A stretch of 64,000 nucleotides of DNA from a virus: IMG/VR virus record IMGVR_UViG_3300042691_015370, positions 62,001-126,000 of that record. The stretch is one strand, 5' to 3'. This document shows positions 25,501-30,924 of this stretch, one piece after another; the first letter of the stretch is position 1, and each line of letters starts with the position of its first letter. The translations under genes were made by a program, and so were the position numbers. Under the pieces are notes generated by a model that saw only the letters and a program-made list of their open reading frames with translations, was not told the DNA's origin and searched no databases.

Positions 25501-26997
25501 TCTGCCGGGAGTCAATTGACGGGACTGTCGTGCAACGTTCTGTAGAGCATTCTCCTGCTGCCAACGATTGAAAGCAATGTCGGCAGGAGTTATAACCTGA
25601 CCAGAGCCAGTTGTTACTACCTGTGGTCCACCGATACGTTCACCAAACGTTCTTTGAGACAGTGAAGTGGAGGGAACATACTGAGGCAAAGCAAATGTCT
25701 GCCGATACGGCAAAGCCCCAGCTTGAGATGCTGGGGCTAGCGAAGCAGAACCGGTTGGTAGACCAGAAACCGCTGCCGCCTTGCGCTCCAGAGCATCGAT
25801 CAGACCCTGCTCTGCTGCGGCGAAACGACCGTAGCTACCAGTCAGAACAGAGGTTTGTCGATCTAGGGCACGGGACTTGCTCTGAAGGGCACGAATCAGT
25901 ACCTGTTCCTCAAGAGCAAGTTGACTGCCAGTATTTCCATAACCCGGCTTTGCTGGCTCAGTGGCGGGGGCTGTCGGAACCGCCCTAAGTACAGGCTGGA
26001 CAGGAATAGCAATAGCAAGCTGAGCAGACTGACGCTCTTCTCTGCGACGATCTACGAGCGCCTGAGGTGCCACTGGAGCGGGGATCGCCACCATGGCGGG
26101 TTGCTGCACAGAGGTCGCAATAGGACGTGGCAGAGCGGGCTGTGAAGCCTGTACTGATGGGGTGGGAAGTTGACGTGGCCCGCCGACAGCAACGGCCAGA
26201 ACCTGATTATAGGCACGAGCAACTCTATCCCTCGTACTCTGGGCAGCAAACCTGTTGGCCGCAACAATCTCTTTCTGAGAACGAATGACCTGATTCTGGA
26301 ATGCATTGGTCTGCTCCAGCAGAGCCGTGTACTGACGTGCCTGTGCAGTCTGTCCACGGAGAATGCTTTCAAGATCCTTGTTGTACCGATCAGTGATAGC
26401 TGAACTGGTCAGTACCGGAGCGGCAGCGGCGACGTTTCTCGTCACCGACGAAGTTGTAGACGCTATGGCAATAAGGCTGGCTTCTCTGTCGAGCCGCTGA
26501 TTGAAGACCTTGGAGATATCCTCAATACGAATGTTGTCCAGTACGGCAAAAAGTTGCTGTGACTTCTGAGTGAAAGCTGAAGAGAAGACTCGTTCAATTT
26601 CTGCCTGTTGCTGTGGGGCAAAGAAGTTGAAGCCACGAATCTGTTGTTTCAGCTTGTCAAAGTAGAGATCACCGAACCTGTTCAGATCCTGAATCTGGCG
26701 ACCGATGACACGAGATGATGCAGCAAGCTGAGCCTGCATAAGCGCAGCAACACGGCCCTGTGCGGCCATGAGTTCACGCATCTCACCTCGTGAGGTGGCA
26801 ATCGCAGATGTCGCAATAGTATTAGGTGATCCTAGTGCTGCAAGAGTTGTGGGGGGAGCGAGTTCCCCGGCAACACCACCAGCACCCCCTAGGGCACCGG
26901 CCTCAAGCGCACGCAACGAGTTGGCAGTCTCACGAACGCCTCTCTGAATGCCAGAGGTATCAAGATCTACACTAATAAGCCAGCGATCTTCTGCCAT
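13597..26997 (-). CDS. Tape measure protein, 4466 residues, with inserted enzyme-like modules
   Basis: Starts with MAEDRWLISVDLDTSGIQRG, a typical tape measure N-terminus, with AGGAA placed ahead of the ATG. Residues 1-500 are helical. About 501-2170 are seven modules opened by an A-Y-S-T-P-type motif (separate entries): GNAT-like, zincin-like, kinase-like, degenerate kinase-like, two paralogous unknowns, zincin-like. About 2180-2480 is charged helix (EKRRQEKAEQRRRARAENET). A Gly/Tyr-rich linker follows near 2485-2510. The phage tail tape-measure core starts at a membrane-like segment (ALPSMLLFGVGAGLVGAL, near 2536-2553) and continues with KQAIVDLSKETGVGADEIAK. Further hydrophobic stretches include NPFIAIMALTAAYSAVNSML. 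About 3000-4380 are long coiled coils with roughly 65-residue units ending ARVEALFGL...(S/A)RT. It is the largest gene here and lies next to the frameshifted chaperones, as expected. Confidence 0.92.
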   Translation of the reverse strand: MAEDRWLISVDLDTSGIQRGVRETANSLRALEAGALGGAGGVAGELAPPTTLAALGSPNTIATSAIATSRGEMRELMAAQGRVAALMQAQLAASSRVIGRQIQDLNRFGDLYFDKLKQQIRGFNFFAPQQQAEIERVFSSAFTQKSQQLFAVLDNIRIEDISKVFNQRLDREASLIAIASTTSSVTRNVAAAAPVLTSSAITDRYNKDLESILRGQTAQARQYTALLEQTNAFQNQVIRSQKEIVAANRFAAQSTRDRVARAYNQVLAVAVGGPRQLPTPSVQASQPALPRPIATSVQQPAMVAIPAPVAPQALVDRRREERQSAQLAIAIPVQPVLRAVPTAPATEPAKPGYGNTGSQLALEEQVLIRALQSKSRALDRQTSVLTGSYGRFAAAEQGLIDALERKAAAVSGLPTGSASLAPASQAGALPYRQTFALPQYVPSTSLSQRTFGERIGGPQVVTTGSGQVITPADIAFNRWQQENALQNVARQSRQLTPGRNAYSSPLQNSTVPLSFNYNFGQPGDSARGFIDWNVPNVRQPSTASVALSSLDASARGRGLGSGMYIDSMLRLMSGLGVTTARSDNVVSLQANALWERFANAGVARMVQPGRLLDGRLSGDKFYSGRIWEADITKLGDAGLISKGARLALQARSNDPLADLGIPALGAGQTAYSTPRSGTISQRLEQQLQRTREYREILPKLEALVDPSIEQWHGPTQFMASRARAKSLRNAPALVDAMLSSAGNFNPLGEAAKIIPNFSSEREAVSAAKFLYPQAFSQTSRFAPIQPFPSFDDVGPRRTRVSRSINQTSLDALNSVFNGTFNTDILKKGTDLTQLRRPFANAPMPVLASMMADYDSRFGSGVAKFGALGVRVASDANSPWERQYGRMLGESGFAPRFMGVRSRLFGGLQPKSVNNENALVGRGLFGTLFAHEAGHFLPVPQNRKQLIADIGGRWTGAPFEDQSRRSLVGGTGFVPSNYSRATPYELTAEVAATELAFPQMSNDFTRAWFTQAYEPLRQQFGGMALDFNKLHKQAMAMGSRELNLEKRWARDERLAIGMPRDAYSTPSNARLITQLQRSSDRLALNEILRGGNLTQEALGTGMNSSAYGFAAGSQEYVARRDIRRLNPNIYSRLDSLKAAIGIPGAEQLVAVSDGRPITRRAPGQTIKQIVDRQNEGTYFGNIPTKDEILALFRTQAALGLRGIHGDGHWKNVLYDTTGDRGFTSIDYQLDMLPRQYSKRGLVEKALGNVENAAQSVREIRGVPQASLDLAQRLRRLDGPEAQALLVEAQALATPLISRSVAERLALPGASTQYSDPSQSRLAAQLARSKERAALDKELALAYRGKILGSPIGIGSQAAAYGFKAGKSSYVWREPLPENPSIYEMLYEGTGEFPEVADARLLERTRGLQQVIGIPGVEQLAAVDKLGHPITRLAPGMALGQGKGIVPEIVQVRAMLQSLIAVGMRGLSPDTGSASNFMYDPRAGFTLIDLYSELGRGGSPSLAARNVRDVVSRNEGDIFGQVLSKSPRNRELKDWLYGLDTDSFVREQLALGTGRTIFSTPNRPQSSDYMNFLAMQAIEDAALPFMLTENKPGAEIAEAFPRSRQRQGAIQERLAREGLGGSTIGLSYDLYGNVIGPSPRRVSRFSPVPSAEVIGYDVGRGTAEQIAQQKRVKDIMWNKLFAGSDVDDSSEWTEKQRLAAGRLEVPANLRESLERLRDSSVTAAASIERMIRRGILTDDEAQYKIFEAQWDANKQALTPPPYTGSLPGVTRPEYSGPGWGLPPYTGPIPPPLPSYRTQPPPFRGAFSYSELFPPPFRGELGSGETAFSRPNRYRKTQSSDAINFVQMQLEDEGDVQWIEGFRDNIYDHSLRTRQRMIRAYNEWLDAKSGSYGSLYDTEAVSQNWGLTGTSKLSHYYGNDGYRTIYGPSPRQVSLMPSAEVISQQVEEELRRSQEGKRPPELGPGSDAYSTPRRPDILGSASGIEAYMRSMQAGAPNLLGDLRTEVVSELSDEFRGRLGAMTGDGRWVMNSEMIAGVDDWVASGGTSREVGAAGAATLGAGPATALHEAQHRMENMLGLDPAYRQILEDQGIIVGRGDRLSGPDALFPTSQSKLSPSEYFAELRPLVASGEATPEQIAIFTRANEVARSRTTATGVSGAVLVSELDSLTATASELRLALLADTAALEMHAVAVGTDAAATAAEALGRSATPLALGPGVTPEQRRFSARELMIGTDIPGTGVPIPLYGPRQPLALPPVDPYIEARRARLAERRALGAGTNVIDGGGTPFVGPATEADRLAAIAAAAEANEKRRQEKAEQRRRARAENETADADRKAESDAAARKAKFAADQRQAARNLSDGNWEALTPRQKAAARRGLFPEGKSADIWDDVVSGELSADEGAARWQERRAKAATRAYGALGQAFSPGAGSPEDVAQQQAQAAAQYERLKKSFNLSDQEILDEEFRRTGRLSDPVTAAGGGMGGGYGGGGGYGGYGGYGGGGRFYGNNGKPSRFTAFRQAVRGDDSLGGWFGEGAIQSMKYALPSMLLFGVGAGLVGALKEAEELKFALARLDSQLAQTFGEDAKGKIDGIKQAIVDLSKETGVGADEIAKMEISIRGAFLGETIKGAGDRSISGEELVKEQREAAAKLAVVADLPTKTLSDQAIAIGLSFGESNELIGNKLTAVASESGVDVASQVEFLSSIAPIAKQSGFTSDEIIAIGATIAQTSGRTGGALAEQLGRVLPSVPGNKDALLQLAYKDPGFGPDFIDALREGTTADVFKALPQALPNISKESEEQLYQLLGGRREAGVVIGAFAKPQNTERFEARASDSEGALEKRFERQKETLTTQMRILGEQFRTIMVYALDAGLEDMFKVLIDSLKLLATVISPVAKLFTFINEILGGTPAKILGAVAAWKLLRMAIQHGGEVMTRTNAIYTGAMTQGVGGFYSPVGKATVLDPTKYPDGSDAVAKPMPDGKGGYYAVTPTGARYAVDENGKSQVLYSGTSEQRRMAGNVWAPDSFAQYRSNIQRGMYDRAGGFAARYENYRSGAPIGRGGVRLAGPILPDSGTGKIQAGLRAGVGTAATKIGGGGAAALAGAVGSLVSNPFIAIMALTAAYSAVNSMLDQDTAALRELYETSKEGNEGARKLAALGIDGSESALSKRAAELRSQARTAESDRGGWDRWWRPIFNRESEASILRGQAVLAEIPIERATALDDLRANPEIAREVYFQTFGMTAALSGGFNDRGVAGGAAIAGGGSRGTRPGRDATPRQIREAFGRQSPALQEMQRENIDEARLSLRRRAKNEQSLLNQIFDDNGIVGGSSGRLRTERLSDNEAALKAAYAEALGYQNPDNMSAEVVEVITADDPQAELERMQAEGNLNEDQVARIRAGLEKAAQVSLDDPETQRKMREAKLEDMTRAERLNFDITEASSRFSAGRTGTKGLIEESTEALRTMRQSMYGGDTAPSEEDLQAYAQAKRQAEQQISQALRGEVDRSLQMMEIFGASEAGIQAAQLSAYVDLLNNASFDDRDQRLEVAAQVVDAKKAFYASLFANTTDDASVIERMRQDEGLRAANNAVITDSFKASEAFAAGIEAYDAIRARSGSNEAGPADGDTFSRKDALGANVNYTYDADKELWIAEDDQGTAQPGRNATTAQLVKDFGYTPPTGEDSVFGEGLIPRSALSGEAFTESIVRDYLDDNTLSASNTRDLKSSFAVTKDKLAELKADPEASEEDIKKLEEHLQFLYALLEFVGMAGDVKLPAGVAPPPDLPSPEEVERNLKRQEDAFILAGEEREDNREYRRSRINAMRSNDPVAAAVAEENAARDKRDRIIRDRDRAQARGGEDWSEEAQQQYADDLEDANFDVEESEIETRNARRQQERRTRAARAGAQGAKQAATGDTLGAARTNWEAAAIEWQKAKESFAAGEATQADVDEAEQAYWAAQSQYMDAITASATRRFRLANSRTFNPMEIARNNVLAAIAARDRYAPGTAEWDEANVAVGEAQKAEFEQGIAVNRSRNSLNIARWAGGNDVKRAYGALLNNQFDIDVASGKGDEAALNAALEQKLELQRAFELALNAQMQSLGRLFKALAKDSLQGANIDVAVAQNSLADMERIFGKDSAQYADAWTALLEAEKAQRAAYAARVRALFGLKKSRTNDNLANANMDTQAAAQILADARKGGDIDEIMAAEEAYNNAIKAERQAYRARVEALFGLLNARTRDPMQQSDNNIKMLNQLLADAKKANDIDAIIDLETRLADAQRTAADAMQNIRTSAMELRQAELLAIEDEVGAAQVARQQAQAQLQYGIDQGMGEAEINRLRAAAISADKAAQDAVYTDRYDEYKYMLEMNEISKSTYMAHIKNLQSTVIPGSKKFKELELELKRLKDDMSSDLSINMPSTLGLPTVYEIRRMNQQTSYNAGGQAMGYTDGRQLNMGGVTINSGMDFQQFMDVMIQFMGVPGTRGSYEPHY
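20488..21105 (-). other. Tape measure module 7: second zincin-like (HExxH) domain
   Basis: Residues about 1965-2170, opened by DAYSTPRRPD. TALHEAQHRMENML puts HEAQH at 2064-2068. Downstream SPSEYFAELRPL supplies Glu residues for a third ligand. This H-E-x-x-H...E layout, with an Arg after the second His, recalls zincin-like domains seen in large polyvalent phage and plasmid proteins. It differs from module 2 in flanking sequence. Confidence 0.62.
21106..21528 (-). other. Tape measure module 6: short paralogue of module 5
   Basis: Residues about 1824-1964, opened by TAFSRPNRYRKTQSSDAINF. Half the length of module 5, lacking the Pro-rich tail but keeping YGPSPRQVSLMPSAEVI. A central segment GFRDNIYDHSLRTRQRMIRA is helical and basic. 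Function unknown. Confidence 0.5.
21529..22335 (-). other. Tape measure module 5: unknown domain with proline-rich PPxY tail
   Basis: Residues about 1555-1823, opened by TIFSTPNRPQSSDYMNF. It shares QSSD-x3-NF, GPSPR-(R/Q)-VS and PSAEVI with module 6, so the two are related. The last 90 residues are Pro-rich with repeated P-P-(P/E)-(Y/F)-x-G units (TPPPYTG, LPPYTG, PPPFRG twice). No enzyme motif was recognised. Confidence 0.5.
22336..23067 (-). other. Tape measure module 4: degenerate copy of the kinase-like domain
   Basis: Residues about 1311-1554, opened by TQYSDP. Parallel to module 3 in order: IGIGSQAAAYGFKAG, YVWREP, IGIPGVEQLAAVDK, HPITRLAPGMAL, then GMRGLSPDTGSASNFMYD and FTLIDLYSEL. 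The catalytic His is Ser, and the Asp-to-Asn spacing is one residue longer (Asp1468, Asn1474), so phosphotransfer is doubtful. It may be a pseudokinase partner of module 3. Confidence 0.62.
23068..23817 (-). other. Tape measure module 3: kinase/aminoglycoside phosphotransferase-like domain
   Basis: Residues about 1061-1310, opened by DAYSTP. The N-lobe has LGTGMNSSAYGF (Gly-rich loop) and YVARRD, where an Arg takes the place usual for the beta-3 Lys. The hinge is PITRRAPGQTI. The C-lobe has IHGDGHWKNVLYD (His1203, Asp1205, Asn1210), matching the H-x-D-x4-N catalytic loop, then FTSIDYQLD with Asp1225 as the metal-binding Asp of an I-D-x/D-F-G-type motif. All catalytic-loop residues are present. 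Target unknown. Confidence 0.68.
23818..24990 (-). other. Tape measure module 2: zincin-like (HExxH) domain
   Basis: Residues about 670-1060, opened by TAYSTP. LFAHEAGHFL places the HExxH zinc and catalytic motif at 930-934. About 60 residues downstream, PYELTAEVAATELAF offers Glu residues suited as third zinc ligand. The stretch before HExxH (RFMGVRSRLFGGLQ) and the long N-terminal part (670-890) are not recognised. A zinc metallopeptidase is expected to cut proteins; the substrate is unknown. Confidence 0.68.
24991..25497 (-). other. Tape measure module 1: GNAT acetyltransferase-like domain
   Basis: Residues about 501-669, opened by NAYSSP (Ala501). It contains GFIDWNVPN, then the strand ASVALSSLDASA leading into RGRGLGSGMY (555-564), which matches the Q/R-x-x-G-x-G/A acetyl-CoA pyrophosphate loop. 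After that come GLGVTTARSDNVVS and ANALWERFANAG, the usual GNAT motif-B helix with its aromatic residue. The order strand, RGRGLG loop, helix, strand, ALWERFANAG is the family's C-terminal core. Substrate unknown. Confidence 0.7.
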
Positions 26998-27046
26998 ATT
27001 TCCTCGCTCTTAACGCACCTGCACTCTAAACCTTAACGGCTAGAGC

Positions 27047-28167
27047 TTACTTAAATCTAGCAGCATATGCATTTTCTTCCCAGTCGGCAGGATCTGACGA
27101 AGACTGAGAACTGCTGCCACTAGAGTACTTCTCTTCCCTCTTCTGTTTCATGATCTTGAAATGTGTATCAAGCTCATGGTCGAGATGCCACTTCCAATGT
27201 TCCGGCATCTCATCCTCAGCCAAATTCTCTTGCCACGACAAGATTCTCAAAGCATGATCAATAGTCAGCATAAGGTCCGCTGGGACGCTCTCAACATTGA
27301 ATCCCTGTGGAAACAGGGTTTGAACGCCACCAGCGGCCTTAGCTACCGAGACAAGTTTTAGAAACTGAGGATCTCCGCTCAGTCTTTTCCCTCTACTGGA
27401 TCAGCAGTCATCTCGTTGTACTCGGTCAACAGACGATTCAGAACCTTGGCATCAAGTGCGTCAACTTCGCTGCGATCAAGGAAATACTGCTCTTTATGAT
27501 TCTCTGGATCACGTACAGCATAGAAAACCTGCCAGCGAGAGAACTCATTGACCCAAGCAAAGTCAGCCTCAGCGTCAATAGCGCGCTCAAGAGTCTTGGC
27601 GCTCAGTTCGTCATCGGAGAAATGCGTGAACTCAAGACGAATGTTTTCCTTGTCCTCTTCAGTTGCCTCGTTCACCTGATCAGTGAACTTCACAAGCTCG
27701 TTGTAGACCCGAACTGCCTCTTCGTCCTCTGGGTCAGTGGCGTACTTGTCGTTTAGCCCCTCGTTCCAAGCGGTCTGGAGAGACTTGAGATAGTCGTTGT
27801 CAGACCAAGCAGGCTCATCAGCAAGGCGAGCCTCATTGGAGGCATAAGCTTCCTGAACCTTGGGTGCCATCAGGAACTCAATCATAGAGTCACGATCCTT
27901 GACACCAAGATCTTCTAGCTGCTCACGGAACACAGCTACCTGACGAGGGTCCGATTCAGGATTCTGCTTGAGGGCAAGAAGCTTAGCCCTAGCACCGGTA
28001 GCAGAGTCAGCGGCGTCACGCTGCTGAATGGGCGACAGCTTTGAAAGCCAAACAACAATAGGCTCATCAGTGCCGTCATCAAACGTAAGTTCCTTGCCGA
28101 CTACATAGAGATCCGTCAACCGACGACGGGTAGGGGCAATAACTTCCTTAGTGGTGGTCTTAGCCAT
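27047..28167 (-). CDS. Tail assembly chaperone, long frameshift product (gpGT-like)
   Basis: Made by a -1 ribosomal frameshift. Translation runs 28167 to 27385 in the chaperone frame, slips on GGGAAAA at 27385-27391, and continues from 27385 to the stop at 27047, giving about 373 residues. The extension after the slip begins RLSGDPQFLKLVSVAKAAGG and ends with SSGSSSQSSSDPADW...ARFK. A separate ATG at 27271 would give only the last 74 residues and lies inside the extension without a convincing ribosome site. In siphoviruses this product links the tube protein to the tape measure during tail assembly. Its position just before the tape measure gene fits exactly. Confidence 0.85.
27379..28167 (-). 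CDS. Tail assembly chaperone, short product (gpG-like)
   Basis: 262 residues from the ATG at 28167 (MAKTTTKEVIAPTRRRLTD), which has AGGAG five bases upstream. An upstream in-frame start at 28245 lacks such a site and would run into the terminator region. The chain is acidic and mostly helical (QQRDAADSATGARAKLLALK, EEDKENIRLEFTHFSDDELS), as usual for this role, and ends VEGKD just after the slippery site. It is expected to coat the tape measure during assembly and not to remain in the virion. Confidence 0.8.
   Translation of the reverse strand: MAKTTTKEVIAPTRRRLTDLYVVGKELTFDDGTDEPIVVWLSKLSPIQQRDAADSATGARAKLLALKQNPESDPRQVAVFREQLEDLGVKDRDSMIEFLMAPKVQEAYASNEARLADEPAWSDNDYLKSLQTAWNEGLNDKYATDPEDEEAVRVYNELVKFTDQVNEATEEDKENIRLEFTHFSDDELSAKTLERAIDAEADFAWVNEFSRWQVFYAVRDPENHKEQYFLDRSEVDALDAKVLNRLLTEYNEMTADPVEGKD
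27385..27391 (-). promoter_or_regulatory. Programmed -1 ribosomal frameshift site GGGAAAA
   Basis: In the chaperone frame the codons are GAG GGA AAA GAC TGA, so the heptamer is G-GGA-AAA, a canonical X-XXY-YYZ site closely matching lambda's G/T signal. The zero-frame stop follows two codons later. The -1 frame stays open for 112 codons to 27047. Confidence 0.88.
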
Positions 28168-28185
28168 ATAAACTCCTATATCCAA

Positions 28186-28203
28186 TACCGTATCATCACG
28201 GTA
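28186..28203. repeat. Short inverted repeat in chaperone leader
   Basis: TACCGT (28186-28191) and ACGGTA (28198-28203) form a perfect 6-bp stem with a 6-base centre. It lies between the tail tube terminator and the AGGAG of the chaperone start, so it could be an operator or leader hairpin. Confidence 0.35.
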
Positions 28204-28257
28204 ACATACCAAACGACCTGAAAAAGTTAACGGAGCAAGTCCCACACAAATTGAAAA

Positions 28258-28278
28258 GGCGGGGCATGTAGCCCCGCC
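28258..28278 (-). terminator. Intrinsic terminator after the tail tube gene
   Basis: GGCGGGGC (28258-28265) pairs with GCCCCGCC (28271-28278) around a 5-base loop. On the minus strand the stem is followed by TTTTCAATTT. It would end or thin out the abundant tube transcript before the chaperone gene. Confidence 0.85.
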
Positions 28279-28305
28279 AATCCAACAACAAATTGTCAGT
28301 TACGA

Positions 28306-29649
28306 TCAGACACGCTCACCGTTGTAAACCTTGAGCAGACCCTGATCAGACGAGAAGTTGAGAGTAGTCTCAAGCTTGGTCTGAACCCGACCCTGCATAC
28401 CGGGAACTTGGAAGCGAGCATCCTCGACGTATAGCGTCTTGAGACGGCCACCATCGGGGTTGTTGATCTGGACCTCCATGGGCAGTGGCACTGACGTGTC
28501 CGGGCCGATGATCTCGTCAACGGGCTTGCCGGTCACGTAAGCAATCTTCTGCCACAGGTCAGCGGGATCGATTGGCTTAACACCAATTGAACCAGCAACG
28601 TCAGGGGTATCGTAGTCCATTGCTACGTAGTGAGGGTTACCGAATTCCTCGTCCTGCTCTAGCTGCACTGACCAGTTAACCTCAGCCGACTGTACACCAG
28701 TGAGGCGAACCTCGGTGGGGGTGCCGTCAACGTCAGGCCAGATCACTACGTCGATGTCCTTGGGACGGATAGCGGCGGGCTTGACTGAAACGCCCTGATG
28801 GACGAGGTTGCCACCAGCGGTGCCACCAGTTGGGTTGGTACCATCACCTAGGGTGCCGGGGTTGTAGTTCTCGACGTTGACGTCAGTTGAACCGTAAACG
28901 ATACGGATAACGTTGTACTGACCCTCGCCGGTGCCCTGTGGGTACTCGGAAACATTGTTCACCCAGACGGTGCCGTTTGCAGCATCTGAGTAACCGTCGT
29001 TACCGCCGTTGTTGTGGTATAGACGCTTGTAAGCACCATTGCTGGTGTTCACGAGCACGACACACATGGCGTAAACGCTGTCGCCACCATCGTTGTAAAG
29101 AATGGGGGTGTGCTCTAGCTGAATCTTGTCACCTACTAGACCATTACCACCAGTGTATGCCTCTTCATGGTAGAAGGGCTGACCGGGGATGTAGTAGATG
29201 GAGTCACCACGAAGGGTGAAGCTCTGAGCAGCATTCTGACGTAGACCAAATCGGTACGAAGCCCGCTCTAGGGTCAGGTAAGGAACCGCAAGACCCTTAA
29301 CAATGTCGAACTGGTTACGACGGGACTTGAAGGGGGAGATCACGTCAATCGGAACGTGGTTCGCAAAATCGATCTCATTCGTACCAGCAACGAAGCCGGG
29401 GTCGTCAGAGTGAGCGAAAGTAGTGGGGTCCTCATTGGTGAGGATGCACTCAAACTCGGTGGTCATATCGAACGACTCAAGGTCGAACGAAAGATCAGGA
29501 ATGTCTCGCACGGTTGCGACACTGTTCCAGTTACCAAGCTCGTAAATCTTCTCTTCAGGGATATTAAGGTTACCGGGACCACCGCTCTGAATACGGTCGA
29601 TCACATAACCATTAATATCATGTAGAATAGCACCTGCTTTAATAGCCAC
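28306..29649 (-). CDS. Major tail tube protein
   Basis: 447 residues. Starts at a GTG with GGAGG upstream (MAIKAGAILHDINGYVIDRI). Sequence features of tube proteins are present: ELGNWNSVATVRDIPDLSFD near the N-terminus, a long beta-rich middle, and LKTLYVEDARFQVPGMQGRV...TTLNFSSD at the C-terminus. It sits between connector/fibre genes and the chaperones and has its own strong terminator, as expected for a highly expressed structural gene. At 447 residues it is longer than a minimal tube protein; residues about 200-300 (Gly/Asn-rich) may be a surface domain. Confidence 0.8.
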   Translation of the reverse strand: MAIKAGAILHDINGYVIDRIQSGGPGNLNIPEEKIYELGNWNSVATVRDIPDLSFDLESFDMTTEFECILTNEDPTTFAHSDDPGFVAGTNEIDFANHVPIDVISPFKSRRNQFDIVKGLAVPYLTLERASYRFGLRQNAAQSFTLRGDSIYYIPGQPFYHEEAYTGGNGLVGDKIQLEHTPILYNDGGDSVYAMCVVLVNTSNGAYKRLYHNNGGNDGYSDAANGTVWVNNVSEYPQGTGEGQYNVIRIVYGSTDVNVENYNPGTLGDGTNPTGGTAGGNLVHQGVSVKPAAIRPKDIDVVIWPDVDGTPTEVRLTGVQSAEVNWSVQLEQDEEFGNPHYVAMDYDTPDVAGSIGVKPIDPADLWQKIAYVTGKPVDEIIGPDTSVPLPMEVQINNPDGGRLKTLYVEDARFQVPGMQGRVQTKLETTLNFSSDQGLLKVYNGERV

Positions 29650-29708
29650 AGTAAGCCTCCAAAATATTAGTCATGTTTGTTTGCCCTAACCTACTGTGTC
29701 AGCAGGCC

Positions 29709-29744
29709 GTATAAAATCTTATACACCACTACCTCTAGGTGTAT
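29709..29744. repeat. Overlapping inverted repeats upstream of the tail tube gene
   Basis: GTATAA (29709-29714) pairs with TTATAC (29719-29724), and ATACACC (29721-29727) pairs with GGTGTAT (29738-29744). The two share ATAC, so they could form alternative structures. They lie in the 132-nt gap before the tube gene and could be an upstream terminator, a promoter/operator or a leader element. Confidence 0.45.
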
Positions 29745-29781
29745 CCTAAAGTAGTAACGGTGGGCTTAAGGACTAATAAAG

Positions 29782-30924
29782 TTAGAGGCCAAAGTCTGAA
29801 GCAAGGGAACCAAACTGTCGTGAAGTAAGGCCCCATTGGCGAAGAAGTGTGGCGAATTCGCCTCTACTCATAGCGTCTGGATCGCCACCACTCTCAAGGA
29901 AGGCTTGCGGCGATGATGTATCAAGACTACCAGCAGCACCCGTAAACACCTTCGCGGGAGGTGTAGCAGTAGGAGCAATCTCAAACTGACCTCTACGCTC
30001 AGCAACAGCCTTTCCTGCCTTATTGGCTTTTCTGCGCCATTCATCAAGGATCTTGCTAACCTCTTGACCGTAACGGTTATTTAGGTGTCGAGCACCCTCA
30101 TCAATAAAGCGGGTACCGACAATACCCTTAGACTTTCTTCTTTCAAAGCCAAGAGTAGTAAAGGGCGGAATGACATACAAAGCACTACGTCTCGCTAAGG
30201 ATGGCGAGAAAGCGCCAGTATATCCATCACGAATAGACTTAAAGTTACCCCAAGATGTAGCCACATGCGCTTTAGACCAAATGCCTCTAGCACCCGAACC
30301 CGGAGAAAGCTGAGGAACCATGAAGCCCTTGGATGGCTTAAAGCTATTGAAGTTGACATTTGTCTTTGTTGGATAACCCGGACGAGTTCCGAACTTCATA
30401 TTGCCCCAAGTGGGCGTTGGCGTGGTCGCTGGCTTTGCGCCGAAGTTCAGTCGATACCACTGCTTGGCAGACTCATCTAGAATTTTCTTGTTCGGAAAAT
30501 AAATACCATGAGCATCATGTTCTACAAGACTTTCACTCTGCAAAGCCTTGAGCATTGCCTTATTCGAAAAACGACGCAACTTGCCCGGATCATCCCAACG
30601 ATACGACTTTCTATCGGCTCGTTGCGTTCTTTTGTAGGCTCTTACAATTTTGTCCTGAATTTCATCAGCAAGCTTGGCATGCATCTCTTCAAAAGCAGCA
30701 TCAGTAGCCTCTTCTTGACCAATCACCTTAACCCAAGTGTACAAACCCTCATAAAGACGATTGTACACCTGATCAGAAACTTTTAGACCTACCTGAATGC
30801 GAACATCCCTAAGAAGTCGCTCACTAGCTTGGCGAGCATAAAGGTATCCAAGGTACTGAGATTCACCCTGAGAAACGAATCGACCACCTTCGTTTCTGCC
30901 CCTATTACTCCAGCCTGTAGCCAT
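29782..30924 (-). CDS. Putative virion/connector protein of unknown family
   Basis: 380 residues. Helical, basic N-terminal half (RLLRDVRIQVGLKVSDQVYN, QDKIVRAYKRTQRADRKSYR), a Pro/Thr-rich central stretch, then PPFTTLGFERRKSKGIVGTR and FIDEGARHLNNRYGQEVSKI. The last segment loosely resembles gp10-type tail-completion proteins. It ends in a low-complexity tail. Located just before the tail tube gene, it is probably a virion protein; the exact role is open. Confidence 0.45.
   Translation of the reverse strand: MATGWSNRGRNEGGRFVSQGESQYLGYLYARQASERLLRDVRIQVGLKVSDQVYNRLYEGLYTWVKVIGQEEATDAAFEEMHAKLADEIQDKIVRAYKRTQRADRKSYRWDDPGKLRRFSNKAMLKALQSESLVEHDAHGIYFPNKKILDESAKQWYRLNFGAKPATTPTPTWGNMKFGTRPGYPTKTNVNFNSFKPSKGFMVPQLSPGSGARGIWSKAHVATSWGNFKSIRDGYTGAFSPSLARRSALYVIPPFTTLGFERRKSKGIVGTRFIDEGARHLNNRYGQEVSKILDEWRRKANKAGKAVAERRGQFEIAPTATPPAKVFTGAAGSLDTSSPQAFLESGGDPDAMSRGEFATLLRQWGLTSRQFGSLASDFGL

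Noticed and set aside
27047-27271. Independent 74-residue gene
   Set aside because: It is the tail of the -1 frameshift product; the frame is open up to the slippery site and there is no ribosome site before 27271.
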